In this document: piece after piece, positions 5,905 through 6,029 of the stretch
How the letters are laid out: each line of letters starts with the position of its first letter
How positions within the stretch are numbered: the first letter of the stretch is position 1
DNA from: Spirochaetales bacterium
Lineage (GTDB): Bacteria > Spirochaetota > Spirochaetia > SPDA01
DNA length: 6,029 nt
Assembly (NCBI GenBank): GCA_004525155.1
Contig: SPDA01000138.1
Location: 1 to 6,029 of the forward strand
Direction: 5' to 3'
Translations under genes and position numbers: made by a program
Notes under the pieces: model-generated
What the model was told of the DNA's origin: nothing
The model's input: the letters and a program-made list of their open reading frames with translations, nothing else
Database searches by the model: none

Positions 5905-6029
5905 TCAGGCGAGGATGACCTCAATATCGTGTTTTTTGAGGCAGTTTATCATGTCCCTGGGGGCGCTCCTGTCGGTGATGATAGTGTCGATCTCCGATAT
6001 GTTTGCGAAAGTTCCCAGGGATACGACAC
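5905..6029 (-). CDS. DeoR/GlpR-family transcriptional regulator, C-terminal end (5' part beyond window)
   Basis: Only the last 40 codons and the TGA stop are inside the window; the gene continues past the right edge. The visible part reads SLGTFANISEIDTIITDRSA, then PRDMINCLKKHDIEVILA. This matches the end of the DeoR/GlpR effector domain, where a segment of the form D-T/V-I-I-T-D precedes a last helix and an EVI.A strand. The family binds phosphorylated sugars and usually represses catabolic operons. The DNA-binding domain is out of view. It converges on the kinase gene with a 25-nt gap, so it is a separate transcript, but it may act on this locus. The call rests on a short segment, hence the lower score. 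Confidence 0.75.
   Translation of the reverse strand, partial: VVSLGTFANISEIDTIITDRSAPRDMINCLKKHDIEVILA

Noticed and set aside
5901..5911. CGCCTCAGGCG inverted repeat between the convergent kinase and DeoR-type genes, considered as a terminator
   Set aside because: The arms are only four or five bases with almost no loop, it overlaps the DeoR-type stop codon, and no T run follows on either strand (the six Ts near 5931-5936 are too far away).
4593..5924. A 443-codon open frame on the minus strand across the kinase gene
   Set aside because: Antisense shadow of an intact FGGY kinase. It has no family motif and is rich in His, Gly and Arg. The real minus-strand gene here is the DeoR-type end in another frame.

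Overview
The window holds five protein-coding genes and part of a sixth, in two divergent blocks that look like a carbon-source utilisation locus of a bacterium. Coding DNA is moderately GC-rich. Gaps within each block are short, Shine-Dalgarno sites are good, and the one larger gap is strongly AT-rich with consensus-like sigma-70 promoters. An anaerobic or fermentative bacterium of the Clostridia or Spirochaetota type would fit the mix of an acetoin-dehydrogenase-type E1 pair, a SorC regulator, an FGGY kinase and a MtaA/CmuA-type UroD-like protein. This assignment is inference from gene content, and no phylogenetic marker is present.

Left block (minus strand, 2850 down to 1): a SorC-family regulator is followed after 18 nt by a thiamine-pyrophosphate E1 alpha subunit, then after 9 nt by an E1 beta subunit that runs off the left edge. 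The spacing says one transcript. The E1 pair most resembles the acetoin dehydrogenase branch of the 2-oxo-acid dehydrogenase E1 enzymes. E2 and E3 genes, if present, lie beyond the left edge.

Intergenic region (2851-3134, 284 nt): a TTGACA-17-TATACT promoter points left to the regulator, and a TTGACA-17-TTTAAT promoter points right. An A-rich tract lies immediately upstream of the rightward promoter, an imperfect 22-bp palindrome covers its spacer and -10, and a short direct repeat lies between the two promoters. This is a plausible control point for both blocks.

Right block (plus strand, 3135-5879): a uroporphyrinogen-decarboxylase-superfamily protein of the methyltransferase-like type, not heme-pathway HemE, is followed after 21 nt by a xylulokinase-like FGGY kinase. 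At the right edge the last 40 codons of a DeoR/GlpR-type repressor converge on the kinase.

Working picture (inference): a sugar- or polyol-like compound is sensed, as a phosphorylated intermediate, by the SorC regulator. The FGGY kinase makes that kind of phosphate. The UroD-like protein may remove or transfer a group such as a methyl, and the E1 pair oxidatively cleaves a downstream ketone or 2-oxo acid. The substrate cannot be read from the sequence. Pairing a UroD-like protein with a sugar kinase and an acetoin-type E1 is the most unusual thing here.
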